This document shows positions 61,867-64,000 of a DNA stretch of 64,000 nt, in pieces; within the stretch, counting starts at the first letter, position 1; each line of letters begins with the position of its first letter. Source of the stretch: Streptomyces sp. Tue6028 (GTDB lineage Bacteria; Actinomycetota; Actinomycetes; Streptomycetales; Streptomycetaceae); assembly GCF_002300165.1 (NCBI RefSeq), contig NZ_MLCE01000015.1:186001-250000 (forward strand), in the 5' to 3' direction. The notes under the pieces are model-generated. The model was not told where the DNA came from. It saw only the letters and a list, made by a program, of their open reading frames with translations, and made no database searches. A program made the translations under genes and the position numbers.

Positions 61867-64000
61867 TCAGTCACGCAGCAGGTCCGGCACCCCGTCCGCG
61901 TCCGGCTCGTCCCGCTCGCCCGACACGAGCGTCAGCTGCTGGGTCGCACGGGTGAGCGCGACATACAGCACACGCAGGCCGGCCGGCGACTCGTCGGCGA
62001 TCTCCGCGGGCGAGACGACGACCGTCGCGTCGTACTCCAGTCCCTTCGCCTCCAGGCTGCCGAGAGCGACCACGCGGTCGCCTAGACCGGCGAGCCAGCG
62101 GGCCGCCTCCTCGCGCCGGTTCATCGCGACGACCACTCCCACGGTGCCGTCGACGCGGTCGAGCAGCCGTGCGGCCTCGGCACGCACCGTCCGGGCGAGT
62201 GATTCCTCCACGACCGCGAAGCGCGGCTCCACACCGGTGGAGCGGACCGCCGAGGGGGACTGCGAGCCGGGCATGGCCAGGGTGAGGACCTTGGCCGCGA
62301 GCTCGGCGATCTCGGCGGGGTTGCGGTAGTTCACGGTGAGGGTGAAACGACGCCTGGGGCGGGTTCCGAGGGCCTCGTCGCGCGCCTCGGCGGCCTCGTC
62401 GGGGTCGGACCAGGAGGACTGGGCCGGGTCGCCGACCACGGTCCAGGTGGCGTGCCGGCCCCGCCTGCCCACCATCCGCCACTGCATCGGCGTGAGGTCC
62501 TGCGCCTCGTCGACGATGACGTGCGCGTACTCGGTCCGCTCCTGGGCGAGCCGCTCGGCGCGCTCGCGCTGCGACTCCTCGCGCACCGGCATCAGCTCCT
62601 CCAGACCGGTGAGCTGGTCGAGCGGATCGAGCTCGCGCCGCTTCCTGGGCCGGGCCGGGGTGCCGAGGATCGCGTTCAGCTCGTCCAGCATCGCCACGTC
62701 GTGCACGGACAGCCCGTCCCGCTTCAGCGAGCGGGCCACCCGGCGCACCTCGCCGGGGTTCAGGATGCGCCGCGCCCAGCGCCCGAGCCGCCGCTCGTCG
62801 GCCATGGCGGCCAGCACGCCCCGGGGCGTCAGCTCCGGCCACCAGGCGTCCAGGAAGGAGACGAAGGAGTCCTCGGACATGATGTCCTCGTCGAACGACG
62901 ACCTCAGCTCGGCGGCCAGCTCCGGGTCCGTGTGCCGGGACCCGGCCCCCGAGTGCGCCCACAGCGCGTCGAGCAGCAGCTTGCGGGCGCGCGGGCGCAG
63001 CAGGTTGACGGGCGCGGTCCCGCCCAGCGCGTTGCGCCGGATGCGGTCCAGTTCCGCGGCCTCCAGCTCCAGCCGACGGCCGAAGGCGACGACCCGCAGG
63101 CGGGTGGGTGCCGTCGCCGCGTCGTCCCGCGTCCCGGGCTCCTCGCCGAAGGCGAGCTGCCCGGTGCCGCCCGCGTCCTCGGCGCCGCCTCGCGCGAAAC
63201 GGCCGGCCGGGCCGGACCGTCCGCCCTGGGCGGGCGCCGGCTCCAGCGCGCCCCGCGCCGCCTTCCGCAGCACCTTCAGCATCCGGTACGAGCCCTTGGC
63301 CCGGGCCACCGCCGGGGAGTCGTACAGGGTTGCCTCCGCGCCGTCGACCAGCGAGCCGATGGCGCGGATGGCGACCTGGCCCTCCTCGCCGAGGGAGGGC
63401 AGGACGCCCTCGGTGTAGGCGACCAGCAAAGGGGTCGGAGAGACGATCAGGATGCCGCCCGCGTAGCGGCGGCGGTCCTGGTAGAGGAGGTACGCGGCCC
63501 GGTGCAGGGCCACCGCCGTCTTGCCGGTGCCCGGACCGCCCTCGACGTACGTCACCGAGGCGGCGGGCGCCCTGATCACCAGGTCCTGCTCGGCCTGGAT
63601 CGACGCCACGATGTCCCGCATGGTGTGGCTGCGGGCCTGGCCGAGCGCGGCCATCAGCGCGCCGTCGCCGATCACCGGGAGCTCACGGCCGTCGAGAGAA
63701 GCCTTCAGCTCCGGGCGCATCAGGTCGTCCTCGACCCCGAGGACCTTGCGGCCCTTGGAGCGGATGACCCGGCGGCGCACGACACGGCCCGGGTCGACCG
63801 GGGTGGAGCGGTAGAAGGGGGCCGCGGCGGGCGCCCGCCAGTCGATGACCAGCGGCGCGTACTCCGCGTCGAGGACGCCGATCCGGCCGATGTGCAGCGT
63901 CTCCGCGATGTCGGCGTACTGCCCGGTCGCGTCCTCGCGGACCGCGCCCTCGGCAGGCTCGACCGCGGTGTACGCGCCGTCCGGGCCCTTCTTGCCGTCC
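61867..64000 (-). CDS. HelD/HelR-type RNA polymerase-associated ATPase, 5' end outside window
   Basis: At least 711 residues are visible; the coding frame runs off the right edge of the window. It is a UvrD/SF1-like ATPase: Walker A YVEGGPGTGKTAVALHRAAY, Walker B VIVDEAQDLTPMQW, WTVVGDPAQSSW, and a C-terminal VALTRATQQLTL motif VI. The large insertion between, including DIMSEDSFVSF, marks HelD. HelD/HelR removes stalled RNA polymerase and in Streptomyces can give rifampicin tolerance. The residues before the first Met (VLDAEYAPLVIDWRAP) fit the family, so that Met is not the true start. Confidence 0.9.
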   Translation of the reverse strand, partial: DGKKGPDGAYTAVEPAEGAVREDATGQYADIAETLHIGRIGVLDAEYAPLVIDWRAPAAAPFYRSTPVDPGRVVRRRVIRSKGRKVLGVEDDLMRPELKASLDGRELPVIGDGALMAALGQARSHTMRDIVASIQAEQDLVIRAPAASVTYVEGGPGTGKTAVALHRAAYLLYQDRRRYAGGILIVSPTPLLVAYTEGVLPSLGEEGQVAIRAIGSLVDGAEATLYDSPAVARAKGSYRMLKVLRKAARGALEPAPAQGGRSGPAGRFARGGAEDAGGTGQLAFGEEPGTRDDAATAPTRLRVVAFGRRLELEAAELDRIRRNALGGTAPVNLLRPRARKLLLDALWAHSGAGSRHTDPELAAELRSSFDEDIMSEDSFVSFLDAWWPELTPRGVLAAMADERRLGRWARRILNPGEVRRVARSLKRDGLSVHDVAMLDELNAILGTPARPRKRRELDPLDQLTGLEELMPVREESQRERAERLAQERTEYAHVIVDEAQDLTPMQWRMVGRRGRHATWTVVGDPAQSSWSDPDEAAEARDEALGTRPRRRFTLTVNYRNPAEIAELAAKVLTLAMPGSQSPSAVRSTGVEPRFAVVEESLARTVRAEAARLLDRVDGTVGVVVAMNRREEAARWLAGLGDRVVALGSLEAKGLEYDATVVVSPAEIADESPAGLRVLYVALTRATQQLTLVSGERDEPDADGVPDLLRD

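Overview
The window is a high-GC actinobacterial chromosome segment, almost certainly Streptomyces. The evidence is strong GC bias in third codon positions, many GTG starts, chains of 4-base ATGA/GTGA overlaps, an SsgA-family sporulation gene, DasR (dre) operators and a CysO-CysM-Mec cysteine pathway. From memory, gene order from nagE1/nagE2 through cysM, clpS, pncB, ssgG, hppD, murA, hup and malic enzyme resembles the S. coelicolor SCO2906-SCO2952 region; this was not checked against a database.

Layout. 1-3 kb: two GlcNAc-type PTS EIIC permeases under DasR operators. 3-7.3 kb: an MBL-fold hydrolase, a membrane-anchored PemK-like protein, an array of about 17 hairpin-forming 30-bp repeats, then mec / Cys leader peptide / cysO / cysM. 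7.4-12.8 kb: an amino-acid permease, DUF2017-ClpS, and pncB plus pncA (NAD salvage). 12.9-24.7 kb: a secreted M6 protease, two RDD proteins, ssgG, a GlcD-like oxidase, a TPR protein, and a compact operon for a three-subunit nitrile hydratase-like enzyme plus a beta-propeller-like protein. 24.7-30.3 kb: hppD, a divergent Lrp/AsnC regulator and a four-gene OpuC-like osmoprotectant importer. 30.3-38.7 kb: a Lon-like secreted protease, then an N-acylamino-acid racemase, a GNAT, a PucR regulator, an M20 deacylase, an APC permease and an IclR regulator. 39-43 kb: an SF2 helicase and an MFS exporter.

At 43 kb a tRNA-Cys(GCA) gene is followed about 1 kb later by a second copy of its 3' half and terminator. 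Between and beyond the copies lie an FMN reductase, a lower-GC Cys-rich orphan and a SUKH-type protein, so this looks like accessory DNA accreted at a tRNA. 46-51 kb encodes a three-subunit molybdenum hydroxylase whose large subunit lacks the usual catalytic Glu. 51-56 kb encodes an amino-sugar ABC importer with an intracellular GH20 hexosaminidase behind a dre-like site. 56.7-64 kb holds DUF3039, YqgE/AlgH, murA, hup, malic enzyme and a HelD-type helicase that runs off the window end.

Themes. Amino-sugar supply recurs: the PTS permeases, the DasR-linked ABC importer with hexosaminidase, and murA. The strongest candidate for a little-described system is the racemase/GNAT/M20 deacylase/permease/regulator block (31.4-38.7 kb). 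It parallels the Geobacillus route that converts D- to L-amino acids through N-acylation, racemisation and deacylation. The other strong leads are the CysO C-terminus that needs trimming, the nitrile hydratase operon with a split beta subunit, and the molybdenum enzyme without its catalytic Glu.
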